Source of the DNA: CAWBLP01 sp963721065
Lineage (GTDB): Bacteria > Pseudomonadota > Alphaproteobacteria > Acetobacterales > Acetobacteraceae
Direction: 5' to 3'
Assembly (NCBI GenBank): GCA_963721065.1
Contig: CAVRHO010000002.1
Coordinates: forward strand, 124,001 to 188,000
DNA: 64,000 bases
Shown: one piece after another, positions 41,462-51,126 of the stretch
How the letters are laid out: each line of letters starts with the position of its first letter
Numbering within the stretch: the first letter of the stretch is position 1
Position numbers and translations under genes: made by a program
The notes under the pieces: generated by a model
What the model was told of the DNA's origin: nothing
What the model saw: the letters and a program-made list of their open reading frames with translations, nothing else
Databases searched by the model: none

Positions 41462-42244
41462 ATGCCGGATCTGCTGCAATCGATCGAAGACGGCGTTGCC
41501 GTCCTGACCCTGAACCGCCCGGAGCGGCTGAACGCGCTGTCGGCCGAGATGCTGGACGGGCTGTCCGACGCGTTGCAGCGCTGCGCTGCGGATGACGCGG
41601 TGGGCTGCATCGTGGTGACCGGCGCGGGCAACGGGTTCTGCGCAGGCGGTGACGTGAAGTCGATGGCCACGCGTGCGCCCCGCACGTTCGAGCAGCGCGC
41701 CGACGGTATTCGCCGCATGCACCAGATCCCGCTGATGATGCGCAACCTGCCGAAGGTGATCATTGCGATGGTCAATGGCGTCGCGGTGGGGGCCGGGCTG
41801 GGCGTGGCGCTGGCCTGCGACCTGCGCGTGGCCGCGCGGTCTGCCCGGTTCGGCACCGGGTTCACGAAGATCGGGCTGTCGGGCGATTTCGGCGGATCGT
41901 GGCTGCTGACGCGGCTGGTGGGCACCGCGAAGGCGCGGGAAATGTACTTTCTGGGCGACATCATCGACAGTGCGGAGGCTCAGACGATCGGGCTGGTCAG
42001 CCGCGTGGTGGACGACGCGTCATTGCAGGCCGAGACAATGGCTCTCGCTCGGCGGATCGCGGCGATGCCGCGCGTCACGCTGGGCTACACCAAGCGCAAC
42101 CTGCATGCGGCGGAGACCGAGCCGTTCCCCGTGGTGCTGGAAATGGAAGCGGTACACCAGGCGCGCACGGCGCAGACCGAGGATCACCGGGAAGCCGTGG
42201 CGGCGTTCAACGAGAAGCGGGCGCCGGTGTTCCGGGGGCGATAG
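41462..42244 (+). CDS. Enoyl-CoA hydratase/isomerase family protein
   Basis: A 260-residue crotonase-fold protein. The oxyanion hole lies in GNGFCAGGDVKSMA and VNGVAVGAGLGVALACDL. The catalytic-Glu region FTKIGLSGDFGGSWLLTRL has Gly-Asp-Phe where hydratases often carry Glu, so it may be an isomerase or other crotonase. ATG 41462 is preceded by GGAGC. It diverges from the LLM gene by 88 bases. A degradative pathway linking the two is plausible but unproven. Confidence 0.9.
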   Translation: MPDLLQSIEDGVAVLTLNRPERLNALSAEMLDGLSDALQRCAADDAVGCIVVTGAGNGFCAGGDVKSMATRAPRTFEQRADGIRRMHQIPLMMRNLPKVIIAMVNGVAVGAGLGVALACDLRVAARSARFGTGFTKIGLSGDFGGSWLLTRLVGTAKAREMYFLGDIIDSAEAQTIGLVSRVVDDASLQAETMALARRIAAMPRVTLGYTKRNLHAAETEPFPVVLEMEAVHQARTAQTEDHREAVAAFNEKRAPVFRGR

Positions 42245-42306
42245 CGGCGGCGTTGCGTGGCGGGACAGACCCGGCGGGGTCATGACCGGCGACGGAAGGC
42301 GGGCGG

Positions 42307-43947
42307 TTATCCAAGCTCAGGATAGACCGGCCGGTAGGCCATCGCGCGGATATGCGCCTCGATATCGTCCGGCCGCGGCACGCCTGCCAGGTCGTGATCG
42401 AAGATGTATGCGGCGATGCTGGCCGCCACGTGCAGCGACGTGTTGAGGATGTCCGAGGTCGGCGGATAGATCAGCCCCAGCGTCAAATTCGCCTCGGTCA
42501 CCTGTTCGGCGACCGCGCGGGCGGCGACGATGAACATTTCTTCCGTGACGCGCCGCGCCTCGGTCGCCAGCACCGCCATGCCCATCGCGGGAAAGATATA
42601 GACGTTGTTGCCCTGGCCCGGGACATAACGCTGGCCATTGACCTCCACGGGAGCGAACGGGCTGCCGCTGGCGAACACGGCGCGCCCGCCGGACCATTGA
42701 TACGCTTCCTCGGCGGTGCATTCCGACCGTGAGGTGGGGTTCGAGTAGGGAAAGATGATCGGGCGGTCGTTGATCCGGGCCATCGCCTGGATCACCGCGC
42801 GGTTGAACAGCTTCGGCACCGTGCTGACGCCGATGATGCCGGTGGGACGAATGGCCTCGATCGCTTCGACGAAGGATGCCATCGGCGCGTGGTCGTGCGC
42901 GAATGGCTTCTGGAAGTCTGCCAGGTCGGAGCGGGAGGAAACCATCAGCCCATTGATGTCGAACAGCCAGTTGCGCGCACGTGCCTGGTCGAGCGACACA
43001 TCCTCCAGTGCCATCGCCTGGGAGATCAGTTCGGCGATGCCAGTGGCCGCCGAACCGCCGCCCAGGAACAGGAAACGTTGGTCCGTCAGCTTCTGCCCGG
43101 TGATGCGCAGGCCGGCGAGAATGCCGGCCAGGGCGACGGCGGCGGTGCCCTGGATGTCGTCGTTATAGGTGCAGACCCTGTCGCGGTAGCGCTCCAGGAT
43201 CGGCACGGCGTTGATGTTCGCGAAGTCCTCCCACTGGATGCAGGCTTTCGGGAAGCGCGACTGTACCGCCTGCACGAACTCCTCGATGAACGCATCGTAG
43301 TCCGCACCGCGGACACGCGGCTGGCGCAGGCCGAGATACAGCGGATCCTCGGCCAGCGCGTGGTTGTTGGTGCCGACATCCAGCGTGACGGGCAGGGTGA
43401 GCTGCGGCGGCACGCCGGCGCAGGCGGTGTAGAGCGCGAGCTTGCCCACCGGGATTCCCATCCCGCCGATGCCCAGGTCGCCCAGCCCGAGAATGCGCTC
43501 ACCGTCGGTCACCACGATGAAGCGGATGTCGGGAAACGGCCAGTTGCCCAGGATGTCGTGCAGGCGGCCCCGCGCGGTGATCGGCAGGTACATGCCGCGC
43601 GCGCCGCGCATGATGTGGTAGTATTTCTGGCAGGCTTCCCCCACCGTCGGCGTATAGACCAGCGGCATGAACGCCGCGGGGTCCGACATCAGCACGGCGT
43701 AGAACAGCACCTCGTTGCGTGACTGCAGGTCGGTCAGGAACAGGTATTTCTGCAGGTCGTTGTCCAGCAGATCGAGTTGCGCATGGATCCGCGCCATCTG
43801 CGTCTGCAGGCTGTCGGGCTGCGGTGGCAGCAGGCCTTCGATTCCCAGCGCTCTCCGTTGCTGCACGGTGAAGGCGCTGCCCCGGTTGTTGTGCGGATCG
43901 TGCAGAAGGGCGGCGCCTGTGAGTTGCGGCCACGCGGACTCGGACAT
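42307..43947 (-). CDS. maeA: NAD-dependent malic enzyme
   Basis: A 546-residue malic enzyme that decarboxylates malate to pyruvate. Family blocks are YTPTVGEACQKYYHI, VVTDGERILGLGDLGIGGMG, VCTYNDDIQGTAAVALAGIL and the dinucleotide site FLGGGSAATGIAELI. The length and the start SESAWPQLTGAALLHDPHNN match the SfcA/MaeA type rather than the larger MaeB. The fumarase gene lies just upstream on the same strand, 33 bases away. The pair would turn fumarate through malate into pyruvate. Confidence 0.94.
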   Translation of the reverse strand: MSESAWPQLTGAALLHDPHNNRGSAFTVQQRRALGIEGLLPPQPDSLQTQMARIHAQLDLLDNDLQKYLFLTDLQSRNEVLFYAVLMSDPAAFMPLVYTPTVGEACQKYYHIMRGARGMYLPITARGRLHDILGNWPFPDIRFIVVTDGERILGLGDLGIGGMGIPVGKLALYTACAGVPPQLTLPVTLDVGTNNHALAEDPLYLGLRQPRVRGADYDAFIEEFVQAVQSRFPKACIQWEDFANINAVPILERYRDRVCTYNDDIQGTAAVALAGILAGLRITGQKLTDQRFLFLGGGSAATGIAELISQAMALEDVSLDQARARNWLFDINGLMVSSRSDLADFQKPFAHDHAPMASFVEAIEAIRPTGIIGVSTVPKLFNRAVIQAMARINDRPIIFPYSNPTSRSECTAEEAYQWSGGRAVFASGSPFAPVEVNGQRYVPGQGNNVYIFPAMGMAVLATEARRVTEEMFIVAARAVAEQVTEANLTLGLIYPPTSDILNTSLHVAASIAAYIFDHDLAGVPRPDDIEAHIRAMAYRPVYPELG

Positions 43948-43980
43948 CGGTGCGGTATCCTTTCGTGCGAAAGGGTGTGG

Positions 43981-45387
43981 CTAGGTGCTGCCGGCGACGT
44001 ACGGGTTGACCATTTTGGACGGATCGACGATGCGGTCGAATTCTTCCTGCGTGACATAGCCCAGTGCCAGCGCGGCCGCCTTCAGAGTCAGGTCGTGTTC
44101 CGCGGCATGATGGGCGATCTGTGATGCCTTGTCGTAGCCGATCACCGGCGCCAGCGCGGTGACCAGCATCAGCGACCGTTCGACGTATTCCTCGATCTTT
44201 TTGCGGTTGGGCTCCGTGCCTTCCACCAGGAAGCGGCGGAAGTTGTGGCAGCCATCGGCCAGCAGCGTGATCGACTGCATGATGGTGTGGATGATCAGCG
44301 GCTTGTAGACGTTCATCTCCAGATAGCCGCCGGCGCCGCCGAAGCCGGCGGCCACGTCGTTGCCCATCACCTGCACGGCGATCATGGTCAGCGCCTCGGC
44401 CTGGGTCGGGTTCACCTTGCCGGGCATGATGGACGAACCGGGCTCGTTTTCCGGGATCAGCAGTTCCGCGAACCCCGCCCGCGGGCCGCAGGACAGCAGC
44501 CTGATGTCGTTGGCAATCTTGTACAGCGACACGGCCAGCGTGCGCAGCGTGCCGGAGAGTTGGACCAGCGCGTCGTGGGAGCCCTGCACGGTGAACTTAT
44601 TCGGCGCACTGACGAAGGGCAGGCCGGTGATGCGGGCGATGGCTTGTGCGGCGCCGTCGGCGAACCCGGGTGCGGCGTTGATGCCGGTGCCGACCGCGGT
44701 GCCGCCAAGCGCGAGGTGATACACCGATTTCAGGGCGTCGTTGAGGCGGTCTATATCGTCGGCCAGCATGCCCGCATAACCCGACCATTCCTGGCCGAGG
44801 GTGATGGGCGTTGCATCCTGCATGTGGGTGCGGCCGATTTTGATGATGGTTTGCCAGGCTGCGGCCTTGGCTGCGATGGCATCGTGCAGGGCCTGCACCG
44901 AGGGAACCAGTCTTCCCGTTACGCCCACGGCCGCGGCAATGCACATCGCCGAGGGGAACGTGTCGTTGGACGACTGCGACATGTTCACGTGATCGTTCGG
45001 GTGCACCGGCTTTTTGCTGCCCAGGGGGGTTCCGGCGAGCTGGCAGGCGCGGTTGGAGAACACCTCGTTCACGTTCATGTTGAACTGCGTGCCGCTGCCG
45101 GTCATCCAGACATGCAGCGGGAACATATCGTGGTGCTGGCCGGCCAGGATTTCATCCGCCACCTGCACGATCAGCCCGTGCGTGGCTTCGTCCAGACGCT
45201 TACCGGCATGGTTCGTGTCAGCCGCGGCTTTCTTCAGGATGGCATAGGCGGTGATCATCTCCCGCGGGATAAGGTCGGTGCCGATACTGAAGTGCTGGAG
45301 GGAGCGCTGTGTCTGGGCGCCCCATAACCTGTCGCTGGGGACGTCAATCTCGCCGAGGCTATCCAACTCCTTGCGAAATTCCGTCAT
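43981..45387 (-). CDS. fumC: Class II fumarate hydratase FumC
   Basis: A 468-residue fumarase. DRLWGAQTQRSLQHFSIG, MTGSGTQFNMNVNEVFSNRA, NDHVNMSQSSNDTFPSAM and the superfamily signature GSSIMPGKVNPTQ are all present. The catalytic His lies in GRTHMQDATPITLGQEWSGY. ATG 45387 has AGGAG eight bases upstream. It interconverts fumarate and malate and is co-oriented with maeA. A poxB-like gene diverges 73 bases away. Confidence 0.96.
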   Translation of the reverse strand: MTEFRKELDSLGEIDVPSDRLWGAQTQRSLQHFSIGTDLIPREMITAYAILKKAAADTNHAGKRLDEATHGLIVQVADEILAGQHHDMFPLHVWMTGSGTQFNMNVNEVFSNRACQLAGTPLGSKKPVHPNDHVNMSQSSNDTFPSAMCIAAAVGVTGRLVPSVQALHDAIAAKAAAWQTIIKIGRTHMQDATPITLGQEWSGYAGMLADDIDRLNDALKSVYHLALGGTAVGTGINAAPGFADGAAQAIARITGLPFVSAPNKFTVQGSHDALVQLSGTLRTLAVSLYKIANDIRLLSCGPRAGFAELLIPENEPGSSIMPGKVNPTQAEALTMIAVQVMGNDVAAGFGGAGGYLEMNVYKPLIIHTIMQSITLLADGCHNFRRFLVEGTEPNRKKIEEYVERSLMLVTALAPVIGYDKASQIAHHAAEHDLTLKAAALALGYVTQEEFDRIVDPSKMVNPYVAGST

Positions 45388-45460
45388 ACCGTGCTCCTGT
45401 TGACGGCGGCGACTTTCAGTCAGGTTAGCAGGCACCGATAAGCAGGGGAAGCGAGGCATC

Positions 45461-47188
45461 ATGGCCACCACCGTTGCCGACCAGATGGTCGAGACGCTGG
45501 CTGCGGCAGGCGTCCAGCGCATCTACGGTATTGTCGGGGACAGTCTGAACGGGATCACCGATTCGATCCGGCGGCACGGGAAGGTCCGTTGGCTGCATGT
45601 GCGTCATGAAGAGGTGGCGGCCTTCGCTGCCGGCGCCGAGGCGCATCTGACCGGCGAACTGGCCGTGTGCGCCGGAAGCTGCGGGCCCGGCAACCTGCAT
45701 CTGATCAACGGGCTGTTCGACTGTCACCGGTCCCGCGTGCCGGTGCTTGCCATTGCCGCGCATATTCCGTCGGCCGAGCTGGGGTCGGGGTATTTTCAGG
45801 AGACACATCCGGAGAGCCTGTTCCGGGAATGCAGTTCGTATTGCGAACTGGTGACAAGTGCCGAGCAGATGCCGCGCGTGCTGGAGTTGGCGATTCGCCA
45901 TGCGCTGGCTCACCGGGCCGTTGCCGTGGTGGTGGTGCCCGGCGATATCGCCCTGCGCCAGGCGGTGAATGCGCGCGCACCGAAGCCGGCCGGCCTGCGG
46001 ATTGCCGCACCTGCGACGATTCCGACGCCGCAGTCCGTCGAGCATATGGCTGCGTTGCTGAACCAGGCGGAGAAGGTGACTCTGCTGTGCGGGTCCGGGT
46101 GTGCCGGGGCGCATGACAAGCTGGTGGCGCTGGCCGAAACGCTGAAGGCGCCCATCGTGCATGCGCTGCGTGGGAAGGAGCATGTCGAGTGGGACAATCC
46201 TTATGACGTCGGCATGACAGGGCTGATCGGATTCGCGTCGGGCTATCACGCCATGCACGCCTGCGACACGCTGCTGATGTTGGGCACGGATTTCCCGTAC
46301 CGGCAGTTCTATCCCGAGCGGGCGCGTATCATCCAGGTCGATCTGCGCGGGGAGAATATCGGCCGGCGCGCACCGGTGGATCTGGGTTTAGTCGGCGATG
46401 TCGGTGTGACACTGGATGCGCTGCTGCCGCAGCTTACGACGAAATCCGACCGCTCGCACCTGGATGCGGCTCTGACGCACTACCGCACGGCGCGACAGGG
46501 GTTGGACGATCTGGCGACCGGCCGCGAAGGCGGTCGCCTGCATCCGCAGCACATCGCGCGCGTGCTGAGCGAGCACGCCGCTGACGACGCCATCTTTACC
46601 TGCGATGTCGGGCTGCCCACCGTATGGGCGGCGCGCTACCTTGCGATGAACGGCAAGCGGCGGCTGGTTGGCTCGTTCTGGCATGGCTCCATGGCGAATG
46701 CGATGGCGCAGGCGATCGGTGCGCAGGCGGCAAACCCGGGACGCCAGGTGATTTCACTGTCGGGCGATGGTGGTTTCACCATGCTGATGGGCGATCTGCT
46801 CAGCCTGAAGCAACTGGAGCTTCCGGCCAAGGTTGTTGTGTTCAACAACGGCGCGCTTGGGTTCATCGAGCTGGAGCAGAAATCGACCGGTTTCATCAAC
46901 ACCGGTACCGACCTGGAGAATCCGAACTTTGCCGCCATGGCGGAGGCGATTGGCATCAAGGGCGTACGCATCACCGATCCGGCCGAGGTGGAGGGCAAGC
47001 TGGCAGAGGCGCTGGCCCATCCCGGCCCGGTGGTGGTGGATGCGGTGGTGAGTCGTAACGAGCTGGTGATGCCACCGAAGGTCACCGCCGAGATGGCGAA
47101 AGGGTTCACGCTCTATATGGTGCGTGCGGTGTTGAACGGGCGGCTGGATGAGGTGATCGACCTGGCGCGAGCCAACGTCCGGCGGTAG
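45461..47188 (+). CDS. poxB: Pyruvate dehydrogenase (quinone)/pyruvate oxidase PoxB
   Basis: A 575-residue ThDP- and FAD-dependent enzyme converting pyruvate to acetate and CO2 with electrons passed to ubiquinone at the membrane. The ThDP-activating Glu is in HVRHEEVAAFAAGAEA. The GDG motif is LSGDGGFTMLMGDLLS, ending in VVFNNGALGFIELEQ. The C-terminal 25 residues (KGFTLYMVRAVLNGRLDEVI) resemble the lipid-binding tail of E. coli PoxB. With maeA and fumC divergent, malate can be run to acetate, typical of acetic-acid-type physiology. Confidence 0.94.
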   Translation: MATTVADQMVETLAAAGVQRIYGIVGDSLNGITDSIRRHGKVRWLHVRHEEVAAFAAGAEAHLTGELAVCAGSCGPGNLHLINGLFDCHRSRVPVLAIAAHIPSAELGSGYFQETHPESLFRECSSYCELVTSAEQMPRVLELAIRHALAHRAVAVVVVPGDIALRQAVNARAPKPAGLRIAAPATIPTPQSVEHMAALLNQAEKVTLLCGSGCAGAHDKLVALAETLKAPIVHALRGKEHVEWDNPYDVGMTGLIGFASGYHAMHACDTLLMLGTDFPYRQFYPERARIIQVDLRGENIGRRAPVDLGLVGDVGVTLDALLPQLTTKSDRSHLDAALTHYRTARQGLDDLATGREGGRLHPQHIARVLSEHAADDAIFTCDVGLPTVWAARYLAMNGKRRLVGSFWHGSMANAMAQAIGAQAANPGRQVISLSGDGGFTMLMGDLLSLKQLELPAKVVVFNNGALGFIELEQKSTGFINTGTDLENPNFAAMAEAIGIKGVRITDPAEVEGKLAEALAHPGPVVVDAVVSRNELVMPPKVTAEMAKGFTLYMVRAVLNGRLDEVIDLARANVRR

Positions 47189-47550
47189 GCACTCGTTTTC
47201 CAGTGCGCGTTCAATGTCGGTTTCTGGTGAAACCGGGTTGGCGGCCTTTCACCTGACCAACCTCTGCGGTTATCCGCTTGGGGGCGGTGTTCAGGCCTAC
47301 CAACACGCTCAATCACTGACGCTCGGCCCCCGCGCCAACGGTCGTGGCGGGTGCAGGACCGCCATTCGGGACTGTGCTGATGGTGGCAATGAAGGTCTTG
47401 GCCGGCCGGCCGGGGCCTGTCCCCGGGCGTCCTTCCGGCGCCATCCGTGGGCCAGGCATGGCGCAGGATGGAGTTTTGCCCGCGTCCGCCCCGGGTTGCG
47501 GCGGCATGCCGCCTTCGTATGCTCCGCGCCTTCCGCAGGCGAGATATTCC
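47189..47550. other. Intergenic with a degenerate repeat copy
   Basis: About 360 bases between poxB and the flavin oxidoreductase gene. Around 47330-47385 the pattern GGTCGTGGCGGGTGCAGGAC followed by CGCCATTC resembles the inner arm of the palindromic repeat family. No gene is recognised. Open frames continuing upstream of 47551 are not conserved. Confidence 0.5.
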
Positions 47551-48780
47551 ATGGCCGACCTCTTCAGTCCCTTCACGCTCAAGGGCGTCACGCTGCGCAA
47601 CCGTATCGCGATGTCGCCGATGACCATGTACCGCGCCGTCGAGGGGCGAATGGGGGACTTTCACGTGATGCTGATGGGCTCGCGCGCTGCGGGCGGCTTC
47701 GGCCTGGTTTTCCCCGAGCAGATCGCCATCACCCCCGACGGCCGCACCGGCACGAGCTGCGCCGGCATCTGGGACGACAGCCAGATCGAAGGCCTGGCCC
47801 GCGTGACTGCAATCATCAAGGACATGGGCGCGGTGCCCGCCATCCAGCTTGGTCACACGGGGCGCAAGGGCAGCGAGACGAAGCCCTGGCACGGCAAGGT
47901 GCAGCTTCCGCCCGACCACCCGGACGGCTGGCAGGTGCGCGGCCCCTCCGCGGTGCCCTATGGCGGCCGCTACACCTATCCCGTTCAGGCGCTGACCATC
48001 GAGGAGATCGGGGATCTCCACCAAGCCTATGCGCATGCGGCGCGGCGGGCGCTCGCGGCCGGGTTCGAGTGGCTGGAGATGCATTTCGCGCACGGTTACC
48101 TCGGCGCCAGCTTCTTCTCGCCGCTGGCCAACCAGCGGACGGACGCATACGGCGGCAGCCTGGAGAACCGCCTTCGCTTCCATCGCGAGGCGCTGGACGC
48201 GGTGCGTGCCGTCTGGCCGGAGCGCCTGCCCCTGACCATGCGGCTCGGCTCCGACGACTTCAACGAGGCGGGGGTCCAGTTCGAGGATGCGGTCTGGGCC
48301 GTGGGCGCGCTGAAGCGGCACGGGCTGGACCTTGCCGACCTGAGCCTGGGCATGAACACGGACGCGGTGACGGACCTGCCGTTCAACGAAGTGGGCTTCA
48401 TGGTGGAGCGCGCCGGGCGCGTGCGGCGCGAGGTCGGCATTCCCGTGGCGGTGAGCTGGAACCTGGGCATCCCCGCGGTCGCGGACCGGGTGATCCGTGA
48501 GGAACTGGTCGACCTGGTCCTGCTGGGCCGACCCGCCCTGTCGAACCCGCACTGGCCGATCTGGGCGGCGCGCGAGCTTTCGCATGCGAACCCGGTGTCG
48601 CTGCTGCCGGAGGACTGGTCCTGGTGGCTGCGCAACCGTCCCGGGCCGACGGGGCTTCTGCCCGGGTGGCCCGCCGTTACCGGAGGGGGCTCCGCAGCAG
48701 CGGACCAGCCGCTCTGCACGATGGGCGTGAACGGTTCGCCGGCAGCACGGGGCGGCCGGAGGCCGGGAGAAGGATCGTAA
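47551..48780 (+). CDS. NADH:flavin oxidoreductase, Old Yellow Enzyme family (YqjM/XenA class)
   Basis: A 409-residue FMN enzyme reducing activated C=C bonds. The start MADLFSPFTLKGVTLRNRIA and MSPMTMYR fit the class, as do AIQLGHTGRKGS, the HFAHGYLGASFFSPLANQRT catalytic segment and the phosphate-binding LVLLGRPALSNPHW. The position after VVSWN-like strands is normal. The last 45 residues after WWLRNRPGPTG look disordered and exceed the usual length, so an original stop may have been lost. The start is ATG 47551; there is no near neighbour on this strand. Confidence 0.9.
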   Translation: MADLFSPFTLKGVTLRNRIAMSPMTMYRAVEGRMGDFHVMLMGSRAAGGFGLVFPEQIAITPDGRTGTSCAGIWDDSQIEGLARVTAIIKDMGAVPAIQLGHTGRKGSETKPWHGKVQLPPDHPDGWQVRGPSAVPYGGRYTYPVQALTIEEIGDLHQAYAHAARRALAAGFEWLEMHFAHGYLGASFFSPLANQRTDAYGGSLENRLRFHREALDAVRAVWPERLPLTMRLGSDDFNEAGVQFEDAVWAVGALKRHGLDLADLSLGMNTDAVTDLPFNEVGFMVERAGRVRREVGIPVAVSWNLGIPAVADRVIREELVDLVLLGRPALSNPHWPIWAARELSHANPVSLLPEDWSWWLRNRPGPTGLLPGWPAVTGGGSAAADQPLCTMGVNGSPAARGGRRPGEGS

Positions 48781-49108
48781 CGAAAATGAACGCAGATGGC
48801 CGCAGATGAACACGAATGCACCTGCGATGCAGGCCGTTCGGTGGGACCCTCGCGGGGACCCAACAGGGCGATGGGGGCGGGTGTACGCTCCGAGAATTCG
48901 ATCCGCACCGGCCTATTCGCGTTTATTTCCGCTTATTTGCATTATAGTTCTTCTTTGTGCCTCTCCCGCTTGTTCGGCTCCCACACCCTGCAGAAAACAC
49001 TGTGCGGAGGTATCAGGCGACGCTCATGACTGCCGCCAGCAGTGCAAGACGGCGTTCGGGCCTCGCCGGGCAGCGGAGACGCCCGGAGCGTGTGTCTTCA
49101 GGGGGAAA
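48781..49108. other. Intergenic, no gene recognised
   Basis: About 330 bases before the tRNA-Lys 3' end. Bases 48915-48965 are clearly richer in A and T than the surroundings. The start contains GAACGCAGATGGCCGCAGAT and GAACACGAATGC, a motif type seen in decayed intergenic repeats of many bacteria. Nothing else is seen. Confidence 0.45.
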
Positions 49109-49184
<76 letters not shown>

Positions 49185-49264
49185 CCACCGCGACGACCAG
49201 CCGGTCGCCGTGGACGGCCCGGCTCATAGCAAGCGCCGCCCCGACATGCAAACCCCCCTGTGCC

Positions 49265-50974
49265 TCACGCTCCCGCCAAAATCGCATCGGCGCACTTCTC
49301 GGCCGTCATCAGCACCGGAAAATTCGTGTTCGCACAGGGCACCACCGGGAAGATCGAGGCATCCACCACCCGCAGACCCTCCACCGCCCGCACCCGGCCG
49401 GCCGGGTCGGTCACCGCCATCGGGTCGTCCTCCCGCCCCATGCGGCAGGTGCAGGACGCGTGCCACACCCCCACGGCGGCCTTGCGGCAGAACGCCTCCA
49501 GCGCCTCGTCGTCGCGCATCAGCTCCTCCAGCCCCAGGCCTTCCATGATGTATTTCCGCATCAGCCAGCTCCGCAGCGCCGGCGGGCCGTCCAGCATCCG
49601 CGACATCGCATCGGTCAGCAGCTTGTTCTTGCGGTTGATCAGGCCGACCTGGCGCACCTTGTCGCTGTAGCTGGCGGGGAACGGGTCGGTGGTCACCGTC
49701 TGCATGGTGGGGGTCAGGTGCATGGCGCCGAAGCGGCGCACCCCGTCCATCAGCCGCTCCAGGTCGCGCGGGTCGGATAGCAGGTTGAAATCCACCTCCG
49801 GCTCGTCGCGCCAGTCGGCGGAGCTCAGCCGCACCTGGCCGGTCTCGGAATAGGTCTTGTACACCGTGATGATGAAGGACCCGATCTGCTCCCCCACCGC
49901 GTGCCAGGACGTCTTGTTGGTGATCACGGTCAGCATGTCGCCCGCCGGGATGTCCGGCAGGCCGGAGGAATAGCGCAGCCCCAGGTAGATGTGCCGGCGC
50001 GACCAGTCCTGCACGATGCGGGCGTGCGGCTTCAGGAACGCCGCCACCGCCACCGCCGGATGGTCCTGCAGCCGCTGGCCCACGCCCGGCACATTGGCCC
50101 GCACCTCGATGCCGAGCTCGCGCAGGTGCCCGGCGGGGCCGATCCCGGCCCGCAGCAGGTGCGCCGGGGAGTGGATGGCACCCGACGACAGGATGATCTC
50201 CCGCCCGCGGAACTCCTGCGGCCGGCCGCCGACCATCGCCTGGACCCCGACGCAGCGCATGCCGTCGAACAGCAGGCCGGTCGCCTGGGTATTGGTGGAG
50301 ATCGTCAGGTTCTCCCGCATCCGCGTGCCGGGATCCAGGTAGCCGATCGCCGCCGAGACCCGCCGTTCGTAAAGGTTGGAGATGGTGATGGGGAAATACC
50401 CGTCGCGGAACTCGCCGTTCTGGTCGATCAGGTACTCGTAGCCGGCCTGCTTGAAGGTCTCGCCCACCGCCTTGGCGTGGTCCGGCCACAGCTCGGGGAA
50501 TATGCGGCGCACCGGGATGCGCCCTTCCGTGCCGTGCCACTCGTTCTGGAAGTCCATGTCGCGCTCGACCTTCTTGAAGAAGGGCAGCACGGCGTTCCAG
50601 TTCCAGCCGGCGGCGCCGCGGGCCTCCCACTCGTCGTAGTCGGTCGGCGCGCCGCGGTTGGCCAACTGGCCGTTGATCGAGGACCCGCCGCCCAGCACGC
50701 GGGCCTGCTCATACTTGCGGCGCGGCGGCTTCGGCGCGTCGGGCCGGTTGTGCGGGATCACCTCGGTGGTGACCTTCAGCTCGGTCCAGTGGAAGCGCGG
50801 GTCCAGGTAGGCGGTGCCGGGGTAGGAATCCAGGATCTCCGGCGGCACCTTGCCGTGCGGCGTGTCCTGCCCGGCCTCCAGCAGCAGCACCTTGTTGGCG
50901 CTGCGCGCCGACAGCCGGTTGGCCAGCACCGATCCGGCCGATCCGCCACCGACGATGATGTAATCCCAGTCCAT
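49265..50974 (-). CDS. GMC-family oxidoreductase (choline/alcohol dehydrogenase-like)
   Basis: A 569-residue FAD enzyme. The N-terminal dinucleotide site is IIVGGGSAGSVLANRL, the GMC signature 1 is in ARVLGGGSSINGQLANRG, and signature 2 is SSGAIHSPAHLLRAGIGP. The catalytic His is in VGVWHASCTCRMG, with the closing NTNFPVLMTAEKCAD. The family oxidises choline, sugars or other alcohols. No betaine-aldehyde dehydrogenase gene or regulator adjoins, so calling it BetA would be unjustified. It stands alone as a transcription unit. Confidence 0.92.
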   Translation of the reverse strand: MDWDYIIVGGGSAGSVLANRLSARSANKVLLLEAGQDTPHGKVPPEILDSYPGTAYLDPRFHWTELKVTTEVIPHNRPDAPKPPRRKYEQARVLGGGSSINGQLANRGAPTDYDEWEARGAAGWNWNAVLPFFKKVERDMDFQNEWHGTEGRIPVRRIFPELWPDHAKAVGETFKQAGYEYLIDQNGEFRDGYFPITISNLYERRVSAAIGYLDPGTRMRENLTISTNTQATGLLFDGMRCVGVQAMVGGRPQEFRGREIILSSGAIHSPAHLLRAGIGPAGHLRELGIEVRANVPGVGQRLQDHPAVAVAAFLKPHARIVQDWSRRHIYLGLRYSSGLPDIPAGDMLTVITNKTSWHAVGEQIGSFIITVYKTYSETGQVRLSSADWRDEPEVDFNLLSDPRDLERLMDGVRRFGAMHLTPTMQTVTTDPFPASYSDKVRQVGLINRKNKLLTDAMSRMLDGPPALRSWLMRKYIMEGLGLEELMRDDEALEAFCRKAAVGVWHASCTCRMGREDDPMAVTDPAGRVRAVEGLRVVDASIFPVVPCANTNFPVLMTAEKCADAILAGA

Positions 50975-51126
50975 GCCCCGTCCGCCCTTGTTGTTTCCTC
51001 CGACCCGGGAAGCCTATCCGGCGCGGCGCGGGGGGTGAAGCTGCCGGCGAAGTGCCGCTTCCCGCCGTGGGATGTGTCGCGGTACCCTGCCGCCCTGGTC
51101 CGGTCGCGGACGACATGGGAGGCAGC

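Noticed and set aside
49265..50974. Naming the GMC enzyme BetA (choline dehydrogenase)
   Set aside because: Family signatures do not discriminate substrates and no betaine genes adjoin.
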